Below are positions 34,239 through 46,867 of a stretch of 64,000 nucleotides of DNA, in pieces. The notes beneath the pieces were generated by a model, which did not search any database, was not told the origin of the DNA, and saw only the letters and a program-made list of their open reading frames with translations. The DNA is taken from the NCBI GenBank assembly GCA_037102815.1, contig BTPP01000004.1:1922001-1986000 (forward strand), written 5' to 3'. How positions within the stretch are numbered: the first letter of the stretch is position 1; each line of letters begins with the position of its first letter. The stretch comes from Neurospora intermedia (Eukaryota; Ascomycota; Sordariomycetes; Sordariales; Sordariaceae). Made by a program: the position numbers and the translations under genes.

Positions 34239-36110
34239 CTAAACAAGGGCCTGACCCATAAACATGCTCTCCTTAACCTCAGCAACGACATCCCTTCTAT
34301 CATCCTTGCCCACCAACACGATACCCCTACCACGACGGTTCATGCGACCAGCACGGCCCAGCCTGTGGATGAAGTCGATAGTCGTATGCGGTACATCGTA
34401 CAACACCACATAGCGCACGGCGAGGGTATCGATACCTCTAGACGCCAAATCCGTCGCCACAATGACCTTGGTATTCGGCAGATGCCTCCTGGTAGGGCTG
34501 CTGCTCACGGCACCACCGGCTTTGCCTCCTTCAGCAGCAGCGGCAGCATCCTCAGCAGGCCTGCTGATCTTCATTGGCTCGTTCGACGTAAAAGAAGCCA
34601 GCATCTCCGACTTACGGTGCTCCTCCGTGTCACGGTGAAGAGCGATGGCGTCGATGCCCTTAGACACAAGGTAATCGGCCACCTGCTGGGTGGTCTCGCG
34701 CTCGTTGACAAAGACCATGATGCGCTTAACGTCGATCTCGCTCTTGGGGCCTTCGTGCTTGGCGGCCTCCTTGCCGATAGACCAGATGGCGTCGGCGCAG
34801 GCGAGCATCTTGTTGTTGCGATACGGGTCCTTGGACACGTCGATCACGCCGAGCTGGACACGGCGGGGAATGGCGTGCAAGTTGGGAGTGGTGATGCGGT
34901 TGATGTAGGGGAATTGCTCCTCCATGTAGGTGTCCAGGCGGCGAGGGATGGTGGCCGAGCAGAGAATGAGCTGCTTGAGCGAGGGCATGGCGCGGTCCAC
35001 GATGCTTGTGGTGTCGCCCGAGAAACTGCGGTCGAGCAGGGAGTCGGCCTCATCAATGACGAGGTGGCTCACGCGGGACAAGACGTTGGGATCCGACTTG
35101 GCGATGGTGGCGAGCAGGTGAGGGGTCGAAACGATCATGTCCACGCCGATGGGGCTGTACAGGTTGCGCTGGTTCCTGAGCGGGCTGATGCTGGCGGACA
35201 GAGGTCGTACCTTAAATTTGGTGTAGTGAGCGAGCTTCTTAGCAACGCTGGTGACCTGGTCGACCAGTTCTGCCGTAGGAACCAGGACAACCACACGAGG
35301 TCGGGCTGTGTTGGGGTGAGGCTCGAACTTCTCAATCCACTCGGACACCGGGGCCCCTCCACGTCGTTCCTTCTCGGCCGCCAGACGCTCGTTGTAGGAG
35401 GCGACCAACTCATCATCAGCATCGCCCTTCTTTATAGCGTTGACCGCGGGGACCAGATATGCCAACGTCTTGCCAGATCCCGTCTCGGCAGCCAAAAGGA
35501 ACTCCTCCCTGCCGTTGTCCGATTTTGGTCGCCTTGGCTTCCTTCCCATCGGCTGCCCTAGGAGAGCCGGGATAGCCAATCTCTGTACGGGCGTGGGCTT
35601 GATCTCCGTCATACCTTTGAGTGCCTCCTGCGCAATAGCCTCCTTCACCACCGGCAGCAGGTCGAACTGGTCGAAGGCCTGGATTTCCTGCATCCGTTCC
35701 TTGATGCTTGTTCTTTGTCCGTAGCTGATGGTTGCGAGCGCGCGTTGCATCTTCAGTGCCTTTTGTCCCTTAGTATTCTTGTCCCTTTTGTCTCTCCTGC
35801 TGTCCTCCTCTACCGGTTTCGGTTTGGGTGCTTTGCGCGGGTCGATGTTTGCAACTCGTCGGTTCATGCCCGCCCAGGGGCCATCAGGTTTGTTCCGGGG
35901 CTTCTTGTTGCCCTCGCCGGGGCCTCGTACTGGCGGTGGTCGGGCAACACGATCGGACAACACCATGCGCGAAGGGCGTTGCTCGCGCCGTGTCGAAAAC
36001 GTTCTCTGGCCGGCCCATGGTTCGAGGCTTGCTCTTGCTGATGTCGACGTGGTTGTCGTTGCGGCCGAGCGGCAGATGAGGCACACCGAATCCCTCGCTG
36101 TCTTCCACAT
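34239..36110 (-). CDS. mrh4: Mitochondrial DEAD-box RNA helicase Mrh4
   Basis: A single exon encodes 623 aa. The start is the ATG of [15 protein letters not shown]; the frame extends 21 bases further only to a GTG. The first 45 residues are rich in Arg, Ser, Thr and Ala and lack acidic residues, a mitochondrial presequence. Helicase motifs in order: Q-motif region ([14 protein letters not shown]), AAETGSGKT (I), PTAELVDQ (Ia), DEAD (II) in [14 protein letters not shown] (III), [11 protein letters not shown] (V) and HRLGRAGR (VI). A long insert follows motif I, as in Mrh4 relatives. Yeast Mrh4 is needed for assembly of the large mitochondrial ribosomal subunit; the same role is inferred here. 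It sits in a run of four minus-strand genes. Confidence 0.92.
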   Translation of the reverse strand: MWKTARDSVCLICRSAATTTTSTSARASLEPWAGQRTFSTRREQRPSRMVLSDRVARPPPVRGPGEGNKKPRNKPDGPWAGMNRRVANIDPRKAPKPKPVEEDSRRDKRDKNTKGQKALKMQRALATISYGQRTSIKERMQEIQAFDQFDLLPVVKEAIAQEALKGMTEIKPTPVQRLAIPALLGQPMGRKPRRPKSDNGREEFLLAAETGSGKTLAYLVPAVNAIKKGDADDELVASYNERLAAEKERRGGAPVSEWIEKFEPHPNTARPRVVVLVPTAELVDQVTSVAKKLAHYTKFKVRPLSASISPLRNQRNLYSPIGVDMIVSTPHLLATIAKSDPNVLSRVSHLVIDEADSLLDRSFSGDTTSIVDRAMPSLKQLILCSATIPRRLDTYMEEQFPYINRITTPNLHAIPRRVQLGVIDVSKDPYRNNKMLACADAIWSIGKEAAKHEGPKSEIDVKRIMVFVNERETTQQVADYLVSKGIDAIALHRDTEEHRKSEMLASFTSNEPMKISRPAEDAAAAAEGGKAGGAVSSSPTRRHLPNTKVIVATDLASRGIDTLAVRYVVLYDVPHTTIDFIHRLGRAGRMNRRGRGIVLVGKDDRRDVVAEVKESMFMGQALV

Positions 36111-36754
36111 TATGTCGAGATTCCCGTACACCGACGGGGTGTGGTGTCGAGAGATGCTGTTCCGTCGTCGTCAAAATTTTCGGCAGGCGAATTTCGTGAT
36201 GTCCGGTTGTTCGCCCCGACCTTCTCCAAAAGTTGATAGAGTGAGGGGCAAGCGCTAACAAACCGGTGGTGCTTATCGGCAATCTCAGGACTGCTGGAAT
36301 GTTCTGCCACTGTTCACCACCTGTAGGGGTCTCTGCTTAGCGTTGTGCTTCAGGGGCCTCTTCACCACCATGTCCCTGTAAAACTCCATGCCATTATACA
36401 CTACACCAAATTTATAATGGGGATGTAGAGGTACTTCCTCTCGAGGAAGCATGGAATCACATCACAAATTCATGACAAGGAACTCAAGAGCCGAGTACTA
36501 CTTATTGTATGGATATTGACTATAGGGAATAACAAAACTTAACAATGTACTAGGTCGTCCTCTTCCTTCTTCTTTTCTTTCTTTTTTTGGTTTTTCTTTC
36601 CGTTCAAAACAATCTCAAGAGGCCTTGTCGTGTCTCTGCCAACACAACGTGAACTCCGAGTACCATAGCTAATGGCATACTGTATCCATGTCTCATGTTC
36701 TTCGTAACCCATATGCACCCAATAACACCTCCCTGCATAAAACACATGGCTAAT
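36111..36754. other. Intergenic: mrh4 upstream region and 3' UTR of the CBM48 gene
   Basis: This 0.64-kb interval lies between two minus-strand genes. A T-rich tract with CTTTT repeats at 36568-36602 lies downstream of the CBM48 gene. I see no gene. Confidence 0.55.
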
Positions 36755-39700
36755 TCATTCAATAGCAGCGCTTCTAGCTGCATTGGCCTTGATCCTCCAC
36801 CATCCAACCCCCATGGCGACGGCGGCGGTGCCTGCTGCCAACAGCCTAAAGCAACACAGAGTCAATCGATAATCTGAAGAAAGGTTATCGTCTGAGCCCA
36901 GTGTATGCCTTACGTCTGTCTTTTGCGGTTGCCCGCAATTCGGCTCAGGATACCGCCGATGAAGTCCACAATGATCAACTTGCAGAAGGTGGTGAACCAT
37001 CCGCTCTTGGGGTCCTGCTTGATGACTGGAGCATCGCTGGGCGGCGGCGAGCTGGCCTGTGTTCCCTGTCCGCCTCTCTTTCTGACCGTGTTGGCGTTGT
37101 CAGTGTCTGCACCTGTTGCTGTGGCCGATGCCTCGGCCTCGCTACTGACATCAGCGCCGGTAGCATCTGAGGCGGCAACGGGCTCATCGGTGCTCTGCTG
37201 AACATCGGGTTGAGATGGCTTCGAGCGTTCGGTAGTTTCCGGGACAACCTCTGGGCTGGGAAGGAGGCCGTTCGTGGGCTTGATATCCTTAGGTGCTTGT
37301 TCTTCCTGGGCGATAGGTTCAACAGGCGCCTCGACCGAGACAGTATGTGCTGAGACTTCAGGGATATCAAGTGCTTGAGGCACCAGCGTCTTGGTGGTCA
37401 GATCTTCGGTGTGCTCTGTCTTCTTCGGCGAGTCAGGGCTTAGAGAGATTCCTTCATCCTCAACAACCGCCCGAGGTGTAGCCTCCCTAGGTGTAATTTC
37501 GTTTGACGCCGCGGTCTTGTGGGGAGGCGAAAGTTGAACCGCTGGGGTTTCCTCTTCTTTGCTGTTGGTCGGCTCTTCGCTCTCCGAAATCGATTGCAGC
37601 GACAAGGCCGACGACTGAGCCGAGCTGACGGAGACGCGAGGTGAATGGGGGACTTCTAACTTCTTCGCGGCGCGGGGAATTACGCTTGCTCCGAGAGCGG
37701 TGTCGTGAGACACTTCCGATTCCCTTCGTGAATTCGAAGAGCCGATGATAGGTGATGGGGCGTCCTCGATAATAACCTGGTCCTCCTCGAGACCGGTCTC
37801 AAGCTTCCGGACAGTATCGATGATCTCGTCGCGGTTGGATGGGAAGCGTTCTAGGGTGGGATCGTTAATATCGATATTCTCCTCGTCAAACGGTATTTCC
37901 TTTCGGATCTCGTTGTCCTTGTCCATGTCCTCGGATACAATCGTGATCGAAGGTTCTTCGCCGTACATACCGGCGCACTCATGTGAGAACAGAGCTGGAT
38001 TATGGGAGCCGTCCTCGGCGGGTGTAGGAATTTCGGACTTGTCAGTCTCCGTGGCCTGTGTGTGGCGTTAGCTCACTATGAATCATGCAAAGTATTACGA
38101 GACCATTCTCACCTCAGCGTCCAAATCTTTCGCGCTATCAGCAACTTCCGCAGCAGTGTCCGCAACTTCGGTAATGGGCGTGGCAGACAGGCGACGGAAA
38201 CCAGTCTTTCCGGCCTCTTCATCGGAGACACGATCCTCAGGTGTTCCTTCGTCAAGGAGTGCAGCAGAATCAGCGACTTCCGCCGCAGTCTTGGCAAAGG
38301 TTGGCGTGGCAGCACCAGACTGCGACTCGGCAACAGGTTCGGAGCGAGCAAGGATCTCCTTGGCCGCATTAGCGACAGGCTCGGACTGCTCAGCAGGCAC
38401 GTTGGCCGCCTCCTCGTCTACAGTAGCGGCCTCTTCAGTAGGTGCAGTCTTATCAACAGTAGTCTCCTCGACAGGCTCAGTCTTCTCAACATGGGCGGGC
38501 TCCTCAGCATCGGTCGCCTGGACGACCTCAGCATAGGTAGCCTGGGCGGGTTCAGCCTCCTTGGCGGGAGTTACCTCCTCAACTGCAGCGGTCTCAGCAG
38601 GGGCAGCATCAAGAGCAGGAGCAGTTTCTTCGGTAGAAGCAGCCTTTTCAGCAGGGAGCTCTTCAGAGACAGGGGCGGCCTCCAGAGGAGCCTCCTTGAC
38701 AGGAGCATCCTCAGAGGCATGAGTAGACTCCTCAACAGGCGCAGCCTCCTCAACATGGGTAGCCTCAGTGACAGGGGTAGTCTCTTCGGCGGGGGTAGCC
38801 TCGGCAGCAGGAGCGGCTTCTTCGACATCAGCAGGGATCTCAGAAGGAGCAGCTTCTTCAGCAGAGTTGGTTGCATCAACGGAAGCATTCTCCTCAGCCT
38901 TCTCAACCGGAGCGTCGTCCTCAACTGGGGCGGCCTTCTCAACGGGAGCAGCATCGACAGCAGGAGAAGTCTCTTCAACAGGAGCAGCTTCGGTCGACGG
39001 AGCAGTCTCCTCGGCCTGAGGAGCCTCAGCTTCCGGAGCAGCCTCAGTAACCTCTGGAGAAGTCTCGGCTTCTAGAGCTTCGTGAGCCACAGCTGCGTAG
39101 GTCTTGGCATGAGTTTCGTCCTCATCAGCCTTCTCCGGCGCAACCTCCTCTGAAGTGGCCTCACCGGTTGCTGTTGTCTCCTCGGGAGCAGATTCCTTGG
39201 TAGGCTTTTCCTCTTGAGCAGTCTCATCAACGGCATGTTCCTCCGCATCCTCCTTCTGAGTGGGCTCCTCCTCCTTGGACGCCTCCATTGGATGAGTCTC
39301 GTCCTTGAGATCGGTCTCGTGAGGAGTGGTGTCATCCTTCACGTCGACTTCGTCCTTGGTAGCAGCAACTTCAGGGGCATCCTCAGTGACATCCTCTTGG
39401 GTCGTTTGCTGAGTAGATTCCTCAGCGGTTGTCTGTTGGGTGATCTCTTCCTGGGTGGTCTGTTGAGTGACCTCATCGTCGGTGTGGGTATCTTGGTGAA
39501 CGATTTCCTCCTGGGTGGCCTTGTCACTGTGATCGTCCTCGGGGGCAGGCTCTTCCGAAGTCTCCTTGGTGGCCTTCTCTTCGGTAGCCTTTTCCAGACT
39601 GGTGTCTTCGTGAACAGTCTCCTCCTCAGCAGGCTTCTCTTCCGAAGGCTTCTCTCCCGAAGGCTTCTCTTCCGAAGGCTGCTCCTCGGTGGTCTCCAAG

Positions 39701-41150
39701 GTGTCCTCCTGAACTTTAGCCTCATGAGTGGGTGCAGAGTCCTCCTTCTCCACTTCCGCCAGAGAGGCCTCCTCCTTCGTCACGGTCTCATCTTCTGGAA
39801 GGTGGCCTTCACTCTCGTTCACCTCCTCCTTAGACTCGGCGGTCTCTTGCAAGTCGGATTCCTTGGCAAGAGTATCCTCCTTCAGGGTTGTCTCAGCCTG
39901 GGAGGTGGTTTCAGCCTCGGGAGCAGCGGAAACAGCCTCCTCAGCTGGAGCGGCTTCCTCTCGTGTCTCGACTTGCGAGGTGCTCTCCTCCTGAACATCA
40001 GTCTTCTCAACGGGCAATTCCGCGTCGACCTCAGCTTCCTTCTTGTGCTCAGCGTCTGCAATGGTAGTCTCCTCGGGCTTAGACTCTTCCTTTTCAACGG
40101 CAGGCTCGACAGAGGTTTCCCCCTCTGTGGCAAGGGACTCCTTGGGCGCCGACTCGGCCTCTGGAGCAGTCTCGTGGGCGGGGACCTCCTCCGTCGGGAC
40201 CTCCTCATGCTGTTGAGAGTCCTCAGGCTTCGAGCTGGTCTCCTCAACATCGGTTGCTGTCTCGACCTTGGTCTCCTCTGGGGTGGCCTCCGCCTCCTTG
40301 GAAGGTGTCTCAGTGGATGAAGTTTCAACGGGCGCAACATTGCTCTCCGTGGAATCTTTTGTCTTGGTCTTGTCCTCTTGCTCTGAGAGAGCTTCATCCT
40401 TCAAGGTAGCCTCAGTAGTTGAAGGGGCTTCAGCCTTGGTTTCAGTGTGAGCCTCCGACGTGGTCTCGTCTTTTGCCGCAGTGTCGTCCTTCACGGCAAC
40501 ATCATCACTGGAGGAAGTATCCTTTGCGGCAGAGATGTCGACAGTGGTTTCCTCTTCAACCTTGAGAACAACATCGTGCGGCGGGTCATTGTTTGTCTCG
40601 GAGACCACGGTAACCTTTGTAGCAGTGTTGGTTTCTTGGGGAGCTTCAAACTCGGGAGCAGTCTCCGCCTTCACAGCTTCCTTGATCTCCGAAGCATCCG
40701 CATGATGTTGGGTAGTTCCATTTGTCTGAGGCGCATTCTCCTCTGAGGTCGCCTCGTCCGTGGGGAGGTCGGGCTTGGATTCCTCCCTAGATACGGGTTA
40801 CAGGTTAGTAGCTGATGCTGACGACCAAGAACACGATGGCCTTCCACTTACTTTGGCGGGTGTTGGAACTCCAACTCGTTGTTTCTGAAACCAGAACTGT
40901 CCGTGACGGTAGGCGCGCCTTCGTCAAGGACCCACCAATCGCCCAAGCCGATGCGGAACTTGTAGACCACCTTGGATCCGGGTTCGCCCGAGATCTCCTT
41001 GGTGAAGACATGCTCTCCGTCAGCACCAGTGGTGCAGACCATCTCCTGGGGTTGCCATTCTGGCTCAGAGAAAGAACCAGCAATGAAGAGTGGAGGCTGA
41101 GTGCCGGGTGACCGGAATGTAATGGTCGTGGACACCTTGGTGGAAGCCAT
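36755..41150 (-). CDS. AMPK1_CBM (CBM48) protein with long acidic repeats and hydrophobic C-terminus
   Basis: Four exons, 41150-40852, 40786-38113, 38055-36914 and 36845-36755, give 1401 aa. Residues 1-90 form a carbohydrate-binding module of the AMPK-beta glycogen-binding type (TFRSPGTQPPLFIAGSFSEP, then VVYKFRIG and WWVLDEG), as in yeast Crp1/Mdg1, which are linked to cruciform-DNA binding and pheromone signalling. About residues 105-990 are dominated by Glu, Ala, Thr, Pro and Lys in imperfect repeats such as EEKPS and TQQTTQEE. The C-terminal third stays charged but less repetitive, with Ser/Pro segments. The end carries a hydrophobic stretch (CKLIIVDFIGGIL) and, across the last splice, LLAAGTAAVAMGVGWW followed by a short basic tail, so a C-terminal membrane anchor is likely. 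The last exon (91 nt) is small and easy to miss. Molecular function is unknown. Confidence 0.88.
38120..40780 (-). repeat. Coding imperfect repeats, Glu/Ala/Thr/Pro-rich
   Basis: Nearly all of exon 2 of the CBM48 gene encodes short imperfect acidic repeats. Clear tandem units are EEKPS/GEKPS near 39615-39690 and TQQTTQEE near 39380-39470. Long open frames on the opposite strand (38002-39075 and 39214-40320) are by-products of GAG/GCC/ACC-rich codon use. Confidence 0.8.
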
Positions 41151-44074
41151 GGTTTAGACTTGTTGGTTTCGGTGATAGAAAGTGTGGGGAGTTGAAGTGT
41201 AAGATGAGACTATTGGGTCATTGGCCCGGATGCCCAAATGCTGTGCACCGATGAAAAAATAAAGTGATAGCTCGTGAAAGAGCGCTCTAGGGTAGCTTTG
41301 TAGGTTGGCGGTGATGCGACGTTAGCTACTGGTTCGTAGCTTGAGTCGCACAGGCAGCTGCTCGAATCACGGTGATCAGTAACGCGCGTCTAGTTATTGT
41401 GCTTGTCGCGTTCTAGGCTCTTGATCGCTTACGGCAACCATGTCGACAAGCGAAGTCAAGGAGTGGATCTTGAACAGTGGAGAGAGAGTGGTGACGGGAA
41501 TGGATTGGAACCGAAGGTGGCCGCAACACACTCGAAAGAACAGGAGCTCGAACGAAGCTCTCTCCCTCCTCCATGTTGGTTGCTTGGGTGGGCTGGTGAT
41601 TGACGGGATGTGCTTGTGTGCTGCTGGAGTGAGGTGCGGGGTTTGGGGTTCTGGGTACCTTTGAGTTAACTTAGTTGTCTCTCTTCAGAGTGTCTGTCGT
41701 AAGCTCAGCCTCGACCAGAAATTGTGACGGCTAGAAAAGCAAAGAGTCAGATACAGCGAGCGATACGCGACGGCAAGACGATGGCAGCGTCGAGCAGTGG
41801 TTTGCAGAAAGATGTGGGATGGATGTTTGCCAGCGAAATTGTGCAGGTCGAGCAGCTGCTGCTGGTTGGGAAAAATGGAGGGGGTGAAGAAATCGGACGG
41901 ACAACTCACCACTGGAGCCGATCTCGAGGCAGTCGGGGTTATTTAGGCAGGCAGACCGGATCCAAGATAAGGGCCTGAATTTCTTGGGTGGTATTGGTTG
42001 TGGATAGGAGGAATGGAAACCGTTGTTTTGTATGGATACTTACCTACCTAGTGGTAGTGGTGTGTGTGTGTGCTGTGCTCGACTGCGAGGTGCGGTGCGT
42101 GCTTGGATGCAGGAAGTGGTGGTGCAGTCTTTTGGTGCAGTCCTGGTGGTGGTGTTCAAGTGCAGTGGAGGTGCCCTACTGTGAAGCCCCTCACCCGTAG
42201 CCCAGGATCATGACACGCGGGGAATCAGATGGAAATGCCCGGCCTGGTCGAGGCAGGTGGATGGGGGACTTGATCTTGGGAGGCAGGGTTGGGCTGCAAA
42301 CCAGAGAAGTGGAAATTGCCCTCTTCAAGTCTGTTAGTTTTACCCTACCTCATACGAGTCTGTGATAGTATGGCTCATGGCCCGGGATGATTTTCAGTCA
42401 CTTGTTTATCCCCAAGGTAGGAACTGTCGCAGGGGTCGGTGCAACCTATCACGCGATTCATCTACAAAAATAGCAGCATCCCATTCGATGGTTGTTTATC
42501 AACTAACCTCTCCTACCTCTATCACGAACAGACGGACAGGAGGGAATGGAGGTTCCCGCCTTGACCGGTGCAGACAGGAAGGGAAGGCGGCTAGGAAGGT
42601 AGCTGGAGGTAGGTAACGGAAATACGGCAGTGGCAGCTTCACAGATCACTATAGCACCTACTGCACTGCTAGCGCCGTACAACTGTCCCGAAGTGCAGAT
42701 CCAACAAGTGGAAAGAAATGATGAAAAGAAAAGCTGCCCGAAGGACTGTAACAAATAACCACACCTTCCCGTCGTTTCTTGTCAACGGTTCATTGTCTTC
42801 CCCAAATCGTACACTACCTACGTACTGGCAGCTCACAGCATTAATGTCGTAATCAAGACCGCAACCGTCCTGACATGGATGTGTGCCCTGCTTCAGCTGC
42901 ATTATACATCCCGATACAGAGGTACCCTTGCTTCCAGTTGTGAACGCTACCACCAAAGATAAACGAACTGAAAGCGCGAAGCTGCAGCCTTTTTGTAGTG
43001 TAACGTGTGTAGTGTACACACAGCACAACCTTCCTATCCTCGGGCTTGTGGTTCAAGGTGGCAAGTGGTGGTGCCACAATATTCACGCGAACGAGGACGA
43101 GTAGTAAGGTCAGAAACACCTCAGCTAGGTACCGAATTGCAATTGGTTTGCACCTGACCCTTTGCACGTCGGGGCGATTGATAGGCCGATGAAATTCTTG
43201 GTTGAAGGGCACACACACCGCAAGATGGCTTTCAAAATTATCTTCAACAACCTCAAAATCTAGCTGCACTCGAGCCGCACTGCCCGGACAGATTCCTTGC
43301 CTGCAGCTCTTCACGTCTCGTGATTTGCCGAATGGTGATGCGGAAATGCAAAGAAAGACACTATGAAAAGTCCAGATGCTCAACTGACAAAAAAGCAAGA
43401 GCTCTTGGCTTGTCACAATGTCAACCGCGGTACCGGGCGCTAAACGCACGGGCTCTCGGGGTGCAGATCCCCCGCATTGAAGGTGGATCCGACCTTTGTC
43501 TGGCTGGCGTCATGGACCTCACCTCAAGTGGTCGACTTAAGGCATAAGGGCGGTGAGTGCTGGCGCAAAGCATTGTGCCTTTGATGACCGCCTTTGCTCT
43601 GACGCCTCCTCGCTTCACATGCCACCCTTGTTGTGAACTATTCTTATCGCAGTGAGGTTGTTCACTGATAAGAACCATAATTCTGTCTGATCGAATCTCA
43701 AGCCTTCACCAGGACTCGGCATCAAGGTCCACGGACGCAGAGGACCCCATCATTATTTTTCCAATTGTCAATTCACGTAGAAGTGGATTGCCTTTCCTAA
43801 CCTTTCAGTTCCTGCGACCAGTACTTATCAACTTCGCAACCAGATCGTCTGACAAATCAACCACCCGGCGACGAACAATTCGAAAATATCTAACCACCCC
43901 AATCCGAAAAACTGAATTGCTCGCCAATTCCGAAAACTAAACAACAAATCAACTTATCCGAGATCACATACTGGATTCATCACTTACCTTGCCGTGGTCC
44001 ATTCGCAACGACATCGACGGCGCACTCTACAACCAACACCCAACAATTGACTTGTAACTACGCTTTTGGTTGAC
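41151..44074. other. 2.9-kb divergent region between the CBM48 and Iwr1-domain genes
   Basis: Both flanking genes are transcribed away from here, so it contains both promoters. A TG-rich stretch lies at 42058-42075, and a CT/A-rich leader-like sequence at 43780-44074 precedes the plus-strand ATG. The 198-codon minus frame at 42853-43449 opens with GTG and has no recognisable family. I see no tRNA or 5S rRNA. Confidence 0.5.
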
Positions 44075-45304
44075 ATGTCGGTTTTCCTACCCCCGGAGAC
44101 CATCACGGTCAAGCGGCGCAAGCGTGGCGCCGAAGATGCGCCTGTCGACTTCCTGAGTTAGTCGTCCCCGACAAGTTCTTGACAATTCCTGGTTGCAATG
44201 CTAACACTTGGAATCAGGGGTCGAGGGCAGCAAGCGTTCGCGAAATGGAGAAGGCAGCTGGGTGTACCGGCTCAAACAAGCCACGGACATTGTAGCCCCG
44301 CAGCCAACCGTACCGACCATTCAGACAACGAAAGAAGGCGATGAGAAGAGACGCATCATCAAGCCTCTCCCCCGTCCGAGATCGCAGAGGATGACACCCC
44401 AGCCCGGCGCCTCGCCAATCATCGAGCCAACATCTACGTCCCAGACAACCAAAGCGACCGAGCCTACTCTTCGACGATTTCACCTCTCCAAAACCATTGT
44501 ATCGCAAGCCTCAACATCGGGACCCGTCTCCAAGAAGCGCGCCAGCACCGTCATCTTCGTCGAGCGCAATTCGAAGCGAAAGTCTCTCCACGAGAACCAG
44601 ACTCCAGAGCAGTCGAAACCGGTGAACGCCCACAATGGGCCTGCCACTGTTCAGCCCAAGCCGTCGACCGGCTACACCTACCAGGAGCCTCCTCCAGCCG
44701 ATCCCCATGACACCGGGGTGAAGCGATCTTTCAAGCGACCCGGTACGAGACGCTTCCAGCCCCCGGCCGAGTCGAAACCTGGATCAACCCACCCTGCTCT
44801 CCCCCCCTCGCTGGTCAATCGCAATGTCAACGTCGACATGGATCAGCTCGCCCAGGAAATGGACGCCTACACACTCAGTGCAATCACTAGCCATCTGAGC
44901 AAGTTGGATGAGGCAAGTGCCAAGGCCGCGGAGAGGAAAGCCAAGTTCAAGCCCAAGGCTCCCGCGCTGAGATACGCACAACGACACCCGGAGGCTGCGG
45001 CTGCGGCTGCTCGCACTAAGGAGATGGCCCCTCAGGCTACTGCTGCTGCTGCTGCTGCTGCTGCGCCGCCAATGGACGATGATATGGACATTGAGATGCT
45101 CGACACCTCGGACGATGACGATTACGTCGTTGAGGAATACTACCGCGTGCCCGCCAGCCGACTCAACGAGGAAGAGGTGGCGGCCACCCAGGTCGGTCTG
45201 TTGGTGTTCGATTCCGAGCCCGACAAGATTGACTTCTTCTTTGGCGCGGAGGAGGATGACGAGTTCGAGTTTCCGGAGGATGAAGACGATGAGAACCGTA
45301 TGTT

Positions 45305-45335
<31 letters not shown>

Positions 45336-45355
45336 TGCCCTTTCCCTGCTTTTTC

Positions 45356-45402
<47 letters not shown>

Positions 45403-45734
45403 TTCGGTAAAGAGAAACTAACACCAACCACAAACAAACAGACGAAAACTACTACGCAGCCGACTATCCCGACGAAGATCTCGAATGGGACGACGAACTT
45501 GACCGCAACCCGTACGAGTACGTGACAGGTAACGCCTCCGACAGAGAGGAGTTTGATGCGGAGCTGGATGACAACGATGACGATGACTTTGTCAACGCCG
45601 ACGAGAGGTTCATGGATCATGTCTGGCAGACGAGTAATGAGATGGCCGATATGGTTGCGTATGCGAGAGGGTATGACGGTGATAGGCCGGAGCCTGCGGT
45701 GGCCGGGTTCCCGAGGGGGTTTCCTTATGAATAG
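44075..45734 (+). CDS. Iwr1-domain protein, RNA polymerase II nuclear import factor
   Basis: Three exons, 44075-44156, 44218-45297 and 45442-45734, give 484 aa. The N-terminus (MSVFLPPETITVKRRK) and the WVYRLKQ segment resemble fungal Iwr1 homologues. The middle is basic, Pro/Ser-rich and contains an 8-Ala stretch encoded by GCT repeats near 45039-45063. The Iwr1 transcription-factor domain is at the C-terminus: acidic runs, then ENYYAADYPDEDLEWDDE and a further acidic block. Yeast Iwr1 binds assembled RNA polymerase II and carries it into the nucleus via its nuclear localisation signal. The second intron begins with GTATGT and consists largely of homopolymers. The first intron has a less common GTTAGT donor. 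The family call is good; exact orthology is inferred. Confidence 0.85.
45309..45400. repeat. T28, C12 and (CT)n tracts inside an intron
   Basis: Positions 45309-45336 are 28 consecutive T, 45355-45366 are 12 C, and 45366-45399 are CT dinucleotides. All lie in the 144-bp second intron of the Iwr1-domain gene. The region is prone to slippage and sequencing error, and it supplies a very long polypyrimidine tract before the acceptor. Confidence 0.95.
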
Positions 45735-46867
45735 GATTGATAGGGATAATGACTTTTGGGGAGTTGGGCAGAGGGTTAAGGACACCGGGGTAGAGGGAGG
45801 AGCGAAGATGGTAGGGGGTGGGGATAAGGCATAAATTGGCAGTCATCGCTACGATCATGTATACCTGCTGAAGTGGATTACATGATTATAGGTACGTAGT
45901 AATTATACCCCATAGTCTCAAGGACCGTCGCACAACAAGAGATGGACTGGACTGGGTGGTAGTTGTGTCATGAGAGCACAGCACAGCGAAGCAAAGTAGA
46001 TAGAGTTAGCTTCTTCAAAGCTCTCTTTCTATTACTTTACAGTTATGGGACAGAGTACTACTTCCTTTGCTCTGACTTCGGACCTGATGTGAAGTGATTA
46101 TGTGCATTGATCAATAAGAGTGTTTAAATGGAACAGGACGGATGCCTTGGAGTAAATTTTCAGAGACATACAATAACTTTGAGTAGTACGAATGTAATGT
46201 CCTGCATGAAAACCGATAAACGTGTCAAATAACTACAAGAATAGCATCCAAAGTTTATTCTCTACACTCCCCTTCTTTCGCTATGGGCTCTTAACACTCG
46301 GTCTACAATTCCCCGAGTTCTCTCCTTTTTTTTTTATTCTTCGTATCAACACAGTCCACTCACGCAGAAGAGTTTAGACAATATGTTCATGTGAAAGCTA
46401 AAGAACCAAAAAAAGGATAATAAGCGCAAGTGTAGCGTAGCTTGAACAATATGCTCACGAAAAGAAGAATCATAAGAAGAAACTAACAAACAAGCAAAAA
46501 CGCCATCTTTTCTAACAACCCAAAATACTTGATGTCTTCAAGGAGGTTGATGATATGCAATATAGATATGATGATGAGAAAGTGTGATGTTTCGGTATCA
46601 TGAACAATGAAGAAAAGAACAACCGCCATCAACCGCTCTTCTCTCTCGTTCTTTCCCCCCTCCCACCCCTAAACATCTGGGCTCTGCTGGCAACACACGC
46701 TCAAAACACTCGCTCACAACCATATGACTCGAGTCCCCAGTCGTAACAGGATTGCTTTTCCATTCATTCATGCCACTTTTCCTTCTCTCCTCCCACTTCC
46801 GATTTCCATTTTTTTCCCCTCCCATCTCGTTCAACCCGCAAACAGAAAGTTGCCTTCTTCCAGACCA
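45735..46867. other. Convergent intergenic region between the Iwr1-domain and PAS-kinase genes
   Basis: This 1.1-kb interval holds two 3' UTRs and is AT-rich in its middle. A T tract lies at 46327-46337. I see no gene. Confidence 0.55.

Noticed and set aside
34365-35561. 398-codon plus-strand open frame
   Set aside because: It lies wholly antisense to the mrh4 helicase, whose motifs are complete on the other strand. It arises from codon bias.
38002-40320. Two long plus-strand frames (357 and 368 codons), Leu/Gly/Ser-rich
   Set aside because: They are reverse complements of Glu/Ala/Pro-rich repeats in the CBM48 gene. Biased codons remove stops from the opposite strand.
42853-43449. 198-codon minus frame in the gap before the Iwr1-domain gene
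   Set aside because: It starts with GTG, has no recognisable domain or splice context, and its length is compatible with chance.
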